Source of the DNA: Siniperca chuatsi
Taxonomy: Eukaryota > Chordata > Actinopteri > Centrarchiformes > Sinipercidae
NCBI RefSeq assembly: GCF_020085105.1
Contig: NC_058058.1
Location: 337,501 to 401,500, forward strand
Direction: 5' to 3'
Length of the DNA stretch: 64,000 bases
The notes beneath the pieces are model-generated. The model saw nothing but the letters and a program-made list of their open reading frames with translations, had not been told where the DNA came from and searched no databases. This document shows positions 29,101-41,816 of the stretch, one piece after another (the stretch's first letter is position 1; each line of letters opens with the position of its first letter). Position numbers and translations under genes: made by a program.

Positions 29101-32100
29101 TCACACAGAGGAGAGAGACAGACATCATTCACACAGAGGAGAGAGACAGACATCATTCACACAGAGGAGAGAGACAGACATCATTCACACAGAGGAGAGA
29201 GTCAAAGACATCATTCACACAGAGGGAGAGAGACAGACATCATTCACACAGAGGGAGAGAGACAGACATCATTCACACAGAGGGAGAGAGTCAAAGACAT
29301 CATTCACACAGAGGGAGAGAGACAGACATCATTCACACAGAGGGAGAGAGACAAAGACATCATTCACACAGAGGGAGAGAGACAAAGACATCATTCACAC
29401 AGAGGGAGAGAGACAAAGACATCATTCACACAGAGGGAGAGAGACAGACATCATTCACACTGAGGGAGAGAGACAAAGACATCATTCACACAGAGGGAGA
29501 GAGAAAGACATCATTCACACAGAGGGAGAGAGTCAAAGACATCATTCACACAGAGGGAGAGAGTCAAAGACATCATTCACACAGAGGGAGAGAGACAGAC
29601 ATCATTCACACAGAGGGAGAGAGTCAAAGACATCATTCACACAGAGGGAGAGAGACAGACATCATTCACACAGAGGGAGAGACAAAGACATCATTCACAC
29701 AGAGGGAGAGAGACAGACATCATTCACACAGAGGGAGAGTCAAAGACATCATTCACACAGAGGGAGAGAGACAGACATCATTCACACAGAGGAGAGAGAC
29801 AGACATCATTCACACAGAGGGAGAGAGACAGACATCATTCACACAGAGGAGAGAGTCAAAGACATCATTCACACAGAGGAGAGAGACAGACATCATTCAC
29901 ACAGAGGGAGAGAGACAAAGACATCATTCACACAGATGGAGAGAGACAAAGACATCATTCACACAGAGGGAGAGAGACAAAGACATCATTCACACAGAGG
30001 GAGAGAGACAGACATCATTCACACAGGGAGAGAGACAGACATCATTCACAGAGAGGGAGAGGGACAGACATCATTCACACAGAGGGAGAGAGACAAAGAC
30101 ATCATTCACACAGAGGGAGAGAGACAGACATCATTCACACTGAGGGAGAGAGACAAAGACATCATTCACACAGAGGAGAGAGACAAAGACATCATTCATT
30201 CACAGAGGGAGAGAGACAGACATCATTCACACAGAGGGAGAGAGAGTCAAAGACATCATTCACACAGAGGGAGAGAGACAGACATCATTCACACAGAGGG
30301 AGAGAGACAAAGACAACATTCAAACAGAGGGAGAGAGACAGACATCATTCACACAGAGGGAGAGACAAAGACATCATTCACACAGAGGGAGAGAGACAGA
30401 CATCATTCACACAGAGGGAGAGAGACAGACATCATTCACACAGAGGGAGAGAGTCAAAGACATCATTCACACAGAGGGAGAGAGACAGACATCATTCACA
30501 CAGAGGGAGAGAGACAGACATCATTCACACAGAGGGAGAGAGACAGACATCATTCACACAGAGGGAGAGAGAGTCAAAGACATCATTCACACAGAGGGAG
30601 AGAGACAGACATCATTCACACAGAGGGAGAGAGACAAAGACATCATTCACACAGAGGGAGAGAGAGACAGACAACATTCAAACAGAGGGAGAGACAAAGA
30701 CATCATTCACACAGAGGGAGAGAGAGACAGACAACATTCAAACAGAGGGAGAGAGACAGACATCATTCACACAGAGGGAGAGAGACAAAGACATCATTCA
30801 CACAGAGGGAGAGAGACAGACATCATTCACACAGAGGGAGAGAGACAGACATCATTCACACAGAGGGAGAGAGACAGACATCATTCAAACAGAGGGAGAG
30901 AGAGACAAAGACATCATTCACACAGAGGGAGAGAGACAAAGACATCATTCACACAGAGGAGAGAGAGACAAAGACATCATTCACACAGAGGGAGAGAGAG
31001 AGACAAAGACATCATTCACACAGAGGGAGAGAGAGAGAGACAAAGACATCATTCACACAGAGGGAGAGAGACAAAGACATCATTCACACAGAGGGAGAGA
31101 GACAGACATCATTCACACAGAGGGAGAGAGAGACAAAGACATCATTCACACAGAGGGAGAGAGACAAAGACATCATTCACACAGAGGGAGAGAGAGACAA
31201 AGACATCATTCACACAGAGGGAGAGAGAGAGAGACAAAGACATCATTCACACAGAGGGAGAGAGAGAGAGACAAAGACATCATTCACACAGAGGGAGAGA
31301 GACAAAGACATCATTCACACAGAGGGAGAGAGACAGACATCATTCACACAGAGGGAGAGAGAGAGACAAAGACATCATTCACACAGAGGGAGAGAGACAA
31401 AGACATCATTCACACAGAGGGAGAGAGAAACAAAGACATCATTCACACAGAGGGAGAGAGAAACAAAGACATCATTCACACAGAGGGAGAGAGACAAAGA
31501 CATCATTCACACAGAGGGAGAGAGACAGACATCATTCACACAGAGGGAGAGAGACAGACATCATTCACACAGAGGGAGAGAGACAAAGACATCATTCACA
31601 CTGAGGGAGAGAGACAAAGACATCATTCACACAGAGGGAGAGAGACAGACATCATTCACACAGAGGGAGAGAGACAGACATCATTCAAACAGAGGGAGAG
31701 AGAGACAAAGACATCATTCACACAGAGGGAGAGAGACAAAGACATCATTCACACAGAGGGAGAGAGAGACAAAGACATCATTCACACAGAGGGAGAGAGA
31801 GAGAGACAAAGACATCATTCACACAGAGGGAGAGAGAGACAAAGACATCATTCACACAGAGGGAGAGAGACAAAGACATCATTCACACTGAGGGAGAGAG
31901 ACAAAGACATCATTCACACAGAGGGAGAGAGACAAAGACATCATTCACACAGAGGGAGAGAGACAGACATCATTCACACAGAGGGAGAGAGACAGACAAC
32001 ATTCAAACAGAGGAGAGAGAGTCAAAGACATCATTCACACAGAGGAGAGAGACAGACATCATTCACACAGAGGGAGAGAGACAAAGACATCATTCACACA

Positions 32101-35074
32101 GAGGGAGAGAGAGACAGACAACATTCAAACAGAGGGAGAGAGACAGACATCATTCACACAGAGGGAGAGAGACAAAGACATCATTCACACAGAGGGAGAG
32201 AGACAGACATCATTCACACAGAGGGAGAGAGAGACAGACATCATTCACACAGAGGGAGAGAGACAGACATCATTCACACAGAGGGAGAGAGAGACAAAGA
32301 CATCATTCACACAGAGGGAGAGAGACAAAGACATCATTCACACAGAGGGAGAGAGACAGACATCATTCACACAGAGGGAGAGAGACAAAGACATCATTCA
32401 CACAGAGGGAGAGAGAGACAGACATCATTCACACAGAGGGAGAGAGACAAAGACATCATTCACACAGAGGGAGAGAGAGACAAAGACATCATTCACACAG
32501 AGGAGAGAGAGAGAGACAAAGACATCATTCACACAGAGGGAGAGAGAGACAAAGACATCATTCACACAGAGGGAGAGAGACAAAGACATCATTCACACAG
32601 AGGGAGAGAGACAAAGACATCATTCACACAGAGGGAGAGAGACAAAGACATCATTCACACAGAGGGAGAGAGACAGACATCATTCACACAGAGGGAGAGA
32701 GACAGACAACATTCAAACAGAGGGAGAGAGAGTCAAAGACATCATTCACACAGAGGGAGAGAGACAGACATCATTCACACAGAGGGAGAGAGACAAAGAC
32801 ATCATTCACACAGAGGGAGAGAGAGACAGACAACATTCAAACAGAGGGAGAGAGACAGACATCATTCACACAGAGGAGAGAGACAAAGACATCATTCACA
32901 CAGAGGGAGAGAGACAGACATCATTCACACAGAGGGAGAGAGACAGACATCATTCACACAGAGGGAGAGAGACAGACATCATTCAAACAGAGGGAGAGAG
33001 AGACAAAGACATCATTCACACAGAGGGAGAGAGACAAAGACATCATTCACACAGAGGGAGAGAGAGACAAAGACATCATTCTGTCATGTCTTTATGACAT
33101 TGACTATCTAAATATTACCATTTTTTTTCTCCCAGGTGTTCTGCAGGTTTTAACCACAGAAGAAGAACAGCAGGTGAGGGTGCAGAGCTTCAGTTTGCAC
33201 ATTAAACAGGAAGAGGGTGAAGCTTTGGGACCAGAGGGGACTGACATCAAGTTCACACAGAGTCATGATTGGCTGATGGAAAGACTTAAAACAGACCAGA
33301 GTCCTTTGTCCAATCAGATCCAGTCCTGCAGGGAGGAGGCGGGGCATCAACCCACTGTCAACAAACAGGAAGTATTCCCTGTCAAACAGGAAGTGGATGA
33401 GGGTCACATGATGCTGGAGGCTGCAGTCAGAGCAGAGATCAGCACCCAGCAGGAAGGTCAGTACAGAAAGGAGTATATCACCATAGTAACCGGGGTAGAT
33501 CGCCACGGCAACCCGTTTAGATCACCACAGTAATCAGATAGATTGGCACAGTTACGAAGGTAAATCCCCACAGTAACCGAGGTAGAGCGCCACAGTAACC
33601 AGGGTAGATTGCCATGGTAACCAGGGTTTTTTAATCTGCACTCTGTTTTGAATGTACGTCATTTTTCCCCTGTGAACACAAACAGACTCAAATCCTGCTT
33701 GGAATTTGTGTGTGAGACACGACTGCTGTTTGAGGGACATTTACTGCTTTGATTCAGTTATTTTCTAATCAATCACCATCAAATATTTTAAGGCCATTGA
33801 TGAAGTTACTTTTAATGAATATTAGCTGGTCACCTGATAAAGTGGAACATATTTTCATTCAGGTTACACAGGAACACAGATCTGAGTTGTTTGAATTTTA
33901 CAGTTTGCTGCTTTCTGTCTGACTTTTTAAACACATCCACCAAAAGTATGCAGACTTTTCAGAATCAGTTACGTTCTCTCAGTATCTCACCTGATAAATA
34001 AACTCAGAAACAGTAACATGTTGGACTCCTGCTGCCTGAGCCTTCATCATGTTTTTCACCATCACATCAAGTTGTTCTTATCCTCCAGGTGTTCTGCAGA
34101 TTATAACCACAGAAGAAGAGCCGCAGGTGAGGGGGCGGAGCTTCAGTCTGCACATCGAACAAGAAGGGGGCAAAGCTTCAGGACCGGAGGAGACTGACAC
34201 CAAATTTACACAGAATCCTGATTGGCTGATGGAGAGTGACAATGATCATATTCAGTTCCACAGAGAGGAGGACCTTCTCCCCGCCCCCTCAGACCATCTG
34301 ATAAGACCAGAACCTGGAGGGACCTGTAAACCTGCACACCACAACAGGGACTCCGTTATCCAATCAGAGTCATCTACTGAGGACAGCGACGACACTCAGT
34401 CTGAACCAGGTCTTCAGAGGACTCGGGGGACTGGGACTCGGCCTCCTGCAGACCAGAAGCTGCTGGTCTGTGGCAGCTGTGGACGAGAGTTCAGCTCAAA
34501 GCGAACTCTGAGGAAACACATCAGACGAAACACGTCTCAAGACCAGGACCAGATGTCCTGCAGCCTCCGCAGACAGAGGGCCCCTTTCCAGAGTCCTGCC
34601 AAGTCCTTCAGCTGCAGAGTCTGCGGGAGTTCCTTCTACACACAGGGGATTCTGGTCCGGCATGCCGAGAACCACTGCAAGGAGCCCGAGAGTTGGTGCG
34701 GGGCCTGTGGGGACCGTCTGGAGTCTACCGAGACTCTCAGAGACCACCTGCGGTCCCACAAAGAGGTGGGTAGCACCTGTGACGTGTGTGGGAAGAAGTG
34801 CAGCTCCATCAGGAGGATGGAGATCCACAAACGGGTCCACACTGGAGAGAAACCGTATCGATGCGGGTTCTGTAGTCGAGACTTCAGCAGGAAGGAGAGT
34901 CTAGAGAGACACCTGAAGGTCCACAGCGGGGACAGACCGCACCGCTGTGGACTCTGCAGGAGGACCTTCACCAGGAGAGAGTATCTGGTCCACCACCTGA
35001 AGACCGGCCACACAGAGAGACCAGGTCCACCTGCAGGGACAGAGGGGACCGAGCCGTTCAACATGACGCTGTGA
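26172..35074 (+). CDS. C2H2 zinc-finger protein (gene C) with duplicated middle exon
   Basis: Three coding exons, 26172-26406, 33136-33456 and 34089-35074, all joined in phase 1; together 513 codons plus stop. Exon 1 (MLKLDVLRLFVDQRLAAVTD) carries the same helical domain as genes A and B and ends in a PEDG/PGDG repeat. Exon 2 (GVLQVLTTEEEQQVRVQSFS) and the start of exon 3 (GVLQIITTEEEPQVRGRSFS) are copies of each other over about 50 residues, with SLHIKQEEG/SLHIEQEGG and DWLME. Exon 2 also has IKQE and VKQE, which fit SUMO-site patterns. Exon 3 ends in one degenerate finger (CGSCGREF..., second His missing) and five C2H2 fingers, tail FNMTL. Intron 1 contains a 6-kb minisatellite. No stop or frameshift in the joined frame. 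Skipping exon 2 would keep frame, so isoforms are possible. Likely nuclear DNA-binding protein. Confidence 0.88.
26337..26406 (+). repeat. Coding 12-bp VNTR at the end of gene C exon 1
   Basis: Six tandem copies of GGACCGGAGGAC and GGACCGGGGGAC encode a Pro-Glu/Gly-Asp-Gly run and end at the exon 1 donor. Twelve bases keep the frame, so copy number could vary without breaking the protein. Confidence 0.9.
26690..26945 (+). mobile_element. 3' tail of a LINE-type repeat
   Basis: AT-rich 3' UTR-like text ending TACTTGGCAATAAACCTGGT followed by TCTGATTC, a tail typical of teleost LINE copies. The preceding GTGGTGGAAGAAACAATCAG belongs to another dispersed repeat. In gene C intron 1. Confidence 0.55.
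27048..33081. repeat. 6-kb minisatellite, 29/31-bp units, in gene C intron 1
   Basis: About 200 tandem units of two main lengths. The 31-bp form has GACAAAGACATCATTCACAC and the 29-bp form has GACAGACATCATTCACAC, both followed by AGAGGGAGAGA; a minority have GTCAAAG, GAGGAGAG or extra GA pairs. The plus-strand unit has no TAA, TAG or TGA in any frame, so all three plus frames are open for very long stretches (one runs 26922-30143). I treat these as artefacts because the array is intronic and unit length is not a multiple of three. It ends about 55 bases before the exon 2 acceptor. Confidence 0.97.
33480..33632. repeat. Short degenerate repeat of GGTAGATCGCCACAGTAACC
   Basis: Five or six diverged units of about 24 bases in gene C intron 2, just after the exon 2 donor. 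Confidence 0.75.
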
Positions 35075-36085
35075 AACACGTCAGAGCAGAAAATAAGTCT
35101 TCAGCAGGTGGCGGGGGAAATTATTTATACGTTTCTACTTAGAAAGAAATTCAGCAGTTTGAAAGACTTAAAAAAAAAAAAACCTTCAGGAGGTTTAAGA
35201 GACTTGATCTGAACTTTACTTACTGAATTTACCAAATAGCATAAAAAGCCATCTGTGAAGTTTTATCTTAAATGCAAGTAAAAACGTGAAAAACTTAAAT
35301 GGTGTTTGGTGTGAGTCGGTCAGTTTCTTTTCAGATTCTCAGCAGCTCGTTGCAGAACTTTTTGACCATAGCTGAAACCATTCACCAAATAACTGCTGAA
35401 AAATTAATTCAACAGTTTTGATAATCAATGAATCTGAACAGATTTAGGTAAATCCTCTGGTTTTCTGACTAGTAATTTGAGTCCCTGGAGCCTCTGTTCT
35501 ATTAAACCTGATATAAATTTAAAGTGACACTTTTAATATTAATAAATCCTCTAGTTCTCTCTCTTGACCTTAACCAATAAAAAACATGAGATACATACAT
35601 ATGATAACGGACATATAACACAAGAGAAGGCCGCAGTATACAAAATACGCAGTATAATACAGTAAAATATATCATTCAAGTAGTTAAACCTTAAACCTAA
35701 ATTGTGCCAAGAGATGAAACTGAGGCAGTCATTTGCTTCTGAAGAAGACAGACGGACTGCTCCTTTAATTTTCTCCATAGTGAGAACTGACTGTTAATTA
35801 TGTTTCAACAGTTTAACATTTTCTACCTCAAACCACAGAAATATTCAGCAGGTGGAAACTCACCTGGTTTATCAGTTTTTGTTTGTTTCATATTAAATCA
35901 CACTGAATTAAACATCAGCTTCATCCTGTCCAGCTTCATCCTGCGGTGTGTAGCTCAGCCCGACCTATCGGAACACTTCGTTTTAGCGCCGGAGGTAAAT
36001 CTACGACACAGAAAGAAAGCAGAGGAGACAGACGGAAACAGCGATGTAACCTACTCGCTACCTATTTATAGAGTCCCGACCCCAC
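35075..36085. other. 3' flank of gene C, no gene
   Basis: Probable 3' UTR and intergenic DNA, AT-rich, with an AATAAA near 35541. The open frame at 35800-36720 runs into the following array and is not supported as a gene. Confidence 0.5.
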
Positions 36086-36089
36086 AGCC

Positions 36090-36648
36090 TGCGCATTGTT
36101 GTTGGCTGGGAGCTACACCCTGGGAGCTACAACACCTGTCATTGGCTGGGAGCTACACAGCTGGTATTGGCTGGGAGCTACACAGCTACGTTGCTATTGG
36201 CTGGGAGCTACAACACCTGTTATTGGCTGGGGGCTGCAACGGCTGTTATTGGCTGGGGGCTACAACGCCTGTTATTGGCTGGGGGCTACACCTGGCTGTT
36301 ATTGGCTGGGAGCTACACCGCGCGCTGTTATTGGCTGGGAGCTACACTGCGCTGTTATTGATTGGGAGCTACACCGCGCTGTTATTGGCTGGGGGCTACA
36401 CCACGCTGCTATTGGCTGGGAGCTACACCGCGCTGCTATTGGTTGGGAGCTACACCGCCTGTTATTGGCTGGGAGCTACAACACCTGTTATTGGCTGGGA
36501 GCTACACCGCCTGTTATTGGCTGGGAGCTACAACACCTGTTATTGGCTGGGGGCTACACCGCGCTGTTATTGGCTGGGAGCTACAACACCTGTTATTGGC
36601 TGGGAGCTACACCGCGCTGCTATTGGCTGGGAGCTACACCGCGCTGCC
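36090..36648. repeat. 27-bp minisatellite carrying inverted CCAAT boxes
   Basis: About 20 units of 26-29 bases, each containing TTATTGGCTGGGAGCTACA. ATTGGCT is the reverse complement of AGCCAAT. Open in all three plus frames by composition. Confidence 0.95.
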
Positions 36649-37815
36649 CAAAGGTTGGCGTCCCCAGAAAAAGAAACTACAGGCAGCGTCTCTGCAGATA
36701 CAGACACCACACACTTCTAGTGGGTCATAAATGATGATTGAGAGGGATTATTTTTGTGTGAGTCTACACATTGTTTTGTAGGAAAATCCAACTTATTCTG
36801 CCTTTAAGTGCTGTTTGAGTATTTATTTGTTTGTATCAGTGTTCGGCATCTGGTGTGATTATTACTGACTGACAATAACTTACAGATATAAGCTCCACTT
36901 TTGATTTAAGTCTGAAGGATGAAGAGTAAACACACAAAAATCTGATGTCCTTTTATAGCAACAGGAAATGATGATGATGTGTTGGAGGTCCACTCTGTTT
37001 TTATAAAGGCAAACACACAAGGATGATGATGAATGGAGAAATTATAAATAATACAAAAACAAAGAAGCACAAAGAAATTTAAAAAAGAAAACTTTTTATA
37101 AAATAAAAATACAACAAGAGAAATCAAAAAAACAAAACTTAATAAGTAGAACTACAACCTTCGGGTTTACATTCAGCATATTTCATTCAGTACAAAATAA
37201 TGAGTTTCACATCAAACAAATGATGGATATACAGGTGGAATATATAAGATCCAACTTCCCCATTTTTAACAAACGCGTTCATTGAATTTATTAAAACATT
37301 TAAGCAAATAAGCGAACAAATGAACATACAAACACATCAAAAGGTGAAAACAACAACATGTACAGGACACATCAAAATAAACAAACACATTTGACTTCAG
37401 CAAATGTAATTAAGCTCAAAGGCTTCTAGTTTCTCGCCCTTTAAAAGCTCCACATCTCAGTGTTTTCCATTCATCAGATGTTCAAGGTTTTGAAGACGGA
37501 GGCAGAGCGGCCGTCGTTAGGCCGAGAGTCGACGGACACCTTTTTGAAAGTGTTGGCTCTTATCAGCAGCTGGAGGCAGAAACAGCACCCGGCTGATTCT
37601 CCCCAGATTGTTTTTATATGATAAGAAAGTTTCTTTCAGGCGTTTCTGACCAACGAAGAGCAACAACCTGCTGGTTGAAGTTTGTTTGTTCTTTGGAGAA
37701 CAGAGTCAGACCACCATGACGTCGCTCAGCTGGAGTCTGCGTGGTGCGTTCAAATGCAACATTTACCGTCAGACAAGAGGAACATGCAAGGAAAACAAGT
37801 GTTTTCATTAACAGG
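36649..37815. other. Intergenic AT-rich DNA, no gene
   Basis: No exon or element recognised. Small open frames here are unsupported. Confidence 0.45.
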
Positions 37816-37817
37816 AG

Positions 37818-38681
<864 letters not shown>

Positions 38682-38721
38682 TGGGTGGTGATCATTTCCA
38701 GGAAGAGGTACAGAGAGGGAG

Positions 38722-38770
<49 letters not shown>

Positions 38771-38773
<3 letters not shown>

Positions 38774-40770
38774 AAGTGACTTCCTGGTCCACCGGGTGTA
38801 TCCTGTTAAAACACACACACACACTCGGTGGGTCATGTGTGTGTGTTGTTCATTAACTTTAGGAACAACACACACACACACACACTGATTCTGACGTCAC
38901 GACTAAACTTCACCGTTGTGAAGTCGGAATCAAAACATTCAAAACGTCAAACGTTTTGCAACGACTTCTACGTTCCAACGAAGTCAAAGGTCAGCGAGTT
39001 TCGAGTGAAGCTAAAGGTCGAAGTTAACAGTTAAATCATTAAACATGAGAAGTAAGTTGAAGTTTCAGTGACGCTGATGGTGTTTGTGTTTTGTGTTTGA
39101 TAATACAAATAAATATTCAGTCATTTTAGTTGAAAACAGTCCGGTGTGTTTTTATTTTTGGGGGAATTTTAGATTTTAGAAACAAACTTTTATAAGAAAT
39201 ATTTTAAGGTCAGAAAATCACGTGTTCACAGCCGAAGTTATATTAGTCATGTTGGCAAAAACTGTATTATAAAATGTTATTTACACACTGAATTGTTGCT
39301 CCCCAAAACTTTTACTGAGCACAGATACAATTTGGTAGATTTACATACAGACTGGCTACCAAATCAAACCTCACCAATGAATTCTAACGGTGCGTACTGA
39401 TCAAATAATTTGCAATATTTACAACATAGACATCAGAGATATCAGTTACATATCATTCAGTAAGATGCAACCCAATACATGAATCCCTCGAAGCAAAATG
39501 ACGTGAATATAGTGATATAATAAATAGAATTAATCCATTTTACTCCAAAGATTTGGACACAGGTTAAACAATAAAGTTCAAAACATGAACAAACATCATT
39601 TCATGACAAAATAAGTTGAAGTATAAGTAATCGCACTTCAGTACTCAGGTCCGTTACTGCAGTGAAAGCACTGACACACTCTGAAACCCTCTGCTGCAGT
39701 GAAAGTGTGAGAGTGTGATCAGGAAAAAGCCCTTAAAGCATTAAAGCAGTGCAGCGTCCCTGTGGCTGCTGTGCTGTTATATATTCTATCATCAGGTTAT
39801 TATTCCTCGTGCATTAATGTAAAGCAGGATGTTGCTGCTGCAGCTGGTGGAGCTGGAGCTCATGTTGAACCGGTTTGTATCGGACTGCAGCTGATGATGC
39901 TTTTCATTCTGGATCCATCTGCCGATTCTTTTCTCCGTCGATCCGTCGATCGATCGATCGGTTTGGAAAACTGGTGAAAACGGTGAGAAACGCCGTCACG
40001 ACGACCCAGAGCCCAAAGCGACGCCTTCACCGTGTCGTCGTGTCCGACGTCCATACGCACACGTGAACTTGTTCATTTAGTTATTTGTCTGTTTGTTATT
40101 TATGCAGCTCATGTTCACAGGACTCATATGTCCTCACAAGTGCAACAATCTATGAATTTACACACACACACAGACTATAAATAGCAGCTCTAATTGAGAG
40201 GAAGAAAGAAAAAAGTGACAGAACAATAGAAGAGGAAGAAACGAAAGAGAGGAGAGTCTGAACCACGAAACACGTGATGAGAAAGTTTCCACTGAACGAA
40301 CTCAGCGTGATGTTTTTATTCTAACTTTATTTCTAACGACTGAGAAACTTTATCATCATCATCAGTCTTTGCTTTAGTGATGATAACTGCACATTAATGT
40401 AATGAAGGAGAAAGTGACAGAATGGAAAAACGTAAGTACGTACTTAGTTACTTAGTTGTACATGTTTTAGATTTAGGAAAAAGGCCCTCAGCCACCAGGG
40501 GGCCCCAAACACAAACTGGACACGTGACCTTCTTGCTGTTACAGTAAAGTATTGCAGTGATGAAGGGACTCTGGTTCAGTCGCTGCTGTCTCGTGCTGGT
40601 CGCAGCGGTCTGCAGAGTATTTATCTGGTTCAAAACTCTTCACACACAAATCTCATGACGCAAACTCAGCCACCAAACCTCTGCTGAGTTTCACTGGTTT
40701 CCACCACTTCACTCCTGGAGGAGCCGAGGGACGACTACGATGTGGCTCTGCCGTGTATCTGTTCACCTCA
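38771..40770. other. Intergenic DNA, no gene seen
   Basis: No exon, RNA gene or known element recognised. A short CGATCGATCGATCG run is at 39945-39960. Confidence 0.45.
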
Positions 40771-40772
40771 TG

Positions 40773-41323
40773 CAGTAACAGCAGTAACTTCAGTAACAGC
40801 AGTAACTGCAGTAACAGCAGTAACAGCAGTAACAGCAGTAACTTCAGTAACAGCAGTAACTTCAGTAACTTCAGTAACAGCAGTAACTGCAGTAACAGCA
40901 GTAACAGCAGTAACAGCAGTAACTGCAGTAACAGCAGTAACAGCAGTAACTTCAGTAACAGCAGTAACTGCAGTAACAGCAGTAACTTCAGTAACAGCAG
41001 TAACTGCAGTAACAGCAGTAACTTCAGTAACAGCAGTAACAGCAGTAACAGCAGTAACTTCAGTAACAGCAGTAACAGCAGTAACAGCAGTAACTGCAGT
41101 AACAGCAGTAACAGCAGTAACTACAGTAACTGCAGTAACAGCAGTAACAGCAGTAACTGCAGTAACTTCAGTAACAGCAGTAACAGCAGTAACAGCAGTA
41201 ACTGCAGTAACAGCAGTAACAGCAGTAACTACAGTAACTGCAGTAACAGCAGTAACAGCAGTAACAGCAGTAACTGCAGTAACAGCAGTAACTGCAGTAA
41301 CAGCAGTAATTTCAGTAACAGCA
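40773..41323. repeat. 9-bp array (AGCAGTAAC/TTCAGTAAC/TGCAGTAAC)
   Basis: Regular nonamer array: every unit is NNCAGTAAC with only a few variants. The nine-base period keeps Val-Thr-Ala and Ser-Asn-Ser frames open on both strands; these are not genes. Confidence 0.97.
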
Positions 41324-41744
41324 GTTTTCAGAATCAAGACGTTTCGGCTCCCATCCGGAAGTCATTCTCAAGGAAGGAAGCCATTTTTGTGAAAAAAGAA
41401 AACCCCTCTTTGAACAGAAATTTTGGTCTGAGATTCAATTCAAAGTCTATCACAGTGTATTAGCACCGTGGTCAAGCCAATCACATGCTAATCAGGTAGT
41501 TAACAGTGATGAGGGAGGTGCAGCCAGAAAACAATAGGCCTGATTACTGATTACTGGGCCATCATGGAAACAATTAGGTCAGTTTCAGGTGAAACTAGCT
41601 AATCAACAGATACTCAGGCAGACTCCTTCCTGAGGGCGGGGCTTATTTAACACAGAGTAGCTTAAATTTCTGAGTTCCCGGTCCATTTTTTCACAATTGA
41701 GAATGACTTTGGGATGGGAGCCGAAACGTCTCGATTCTGAAAAC
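41324..41744 (+). mobile_element. Penelope-like element 3' fragment bounded by inverted repeats
   Basis: Between two AGTAAC arrays. The left arm 41324-41371 and right arm 41697-41744 are reverse complements over 48 bases with three differences, each containing GACGTTTCGGCTCCCATCC. Between them the plus strand reads RKEAIFVKKENPSLNRNFGL (from about 41371), the C-terminal motif that follows the GIY-YIG domain in Penelope-like elements, then a stop at 41461-41463. The reverse transcriptase is missing. Element name is from memory of the family. Confidence 0.6.
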
Positions 41745-41816
41745 AGTGTCCAGACGACTACGACTGAAACCTTTTCTATGATAGAACACTCCTGGACGAA
41801 TGAGGGACTACACCGT
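41745..41816 (+). other. Non-repeat link between the element and the second array
   Basis: About 70 bases including CACTCCTGGACGAATGAGGG. A similar CACTCCTGGAGGAGCCGAGGG lies at 40710-40730 just before the first array, so both arrays follow related unique text. Confidence 0.6.

Noticed and set aside
26922-31891. Very long open frames (over 1000 codons) with His/Arg/Glu repeats
   Set aside because: They are produced by a tandem repeat whose unit lacks stop codons; all three plus frames are open and the array lies in a gene C intron.
27048-33081. CRISPR-like array
   Set aside because: Units are contiguous with no unique spacers, and the DNA is vertebrate.
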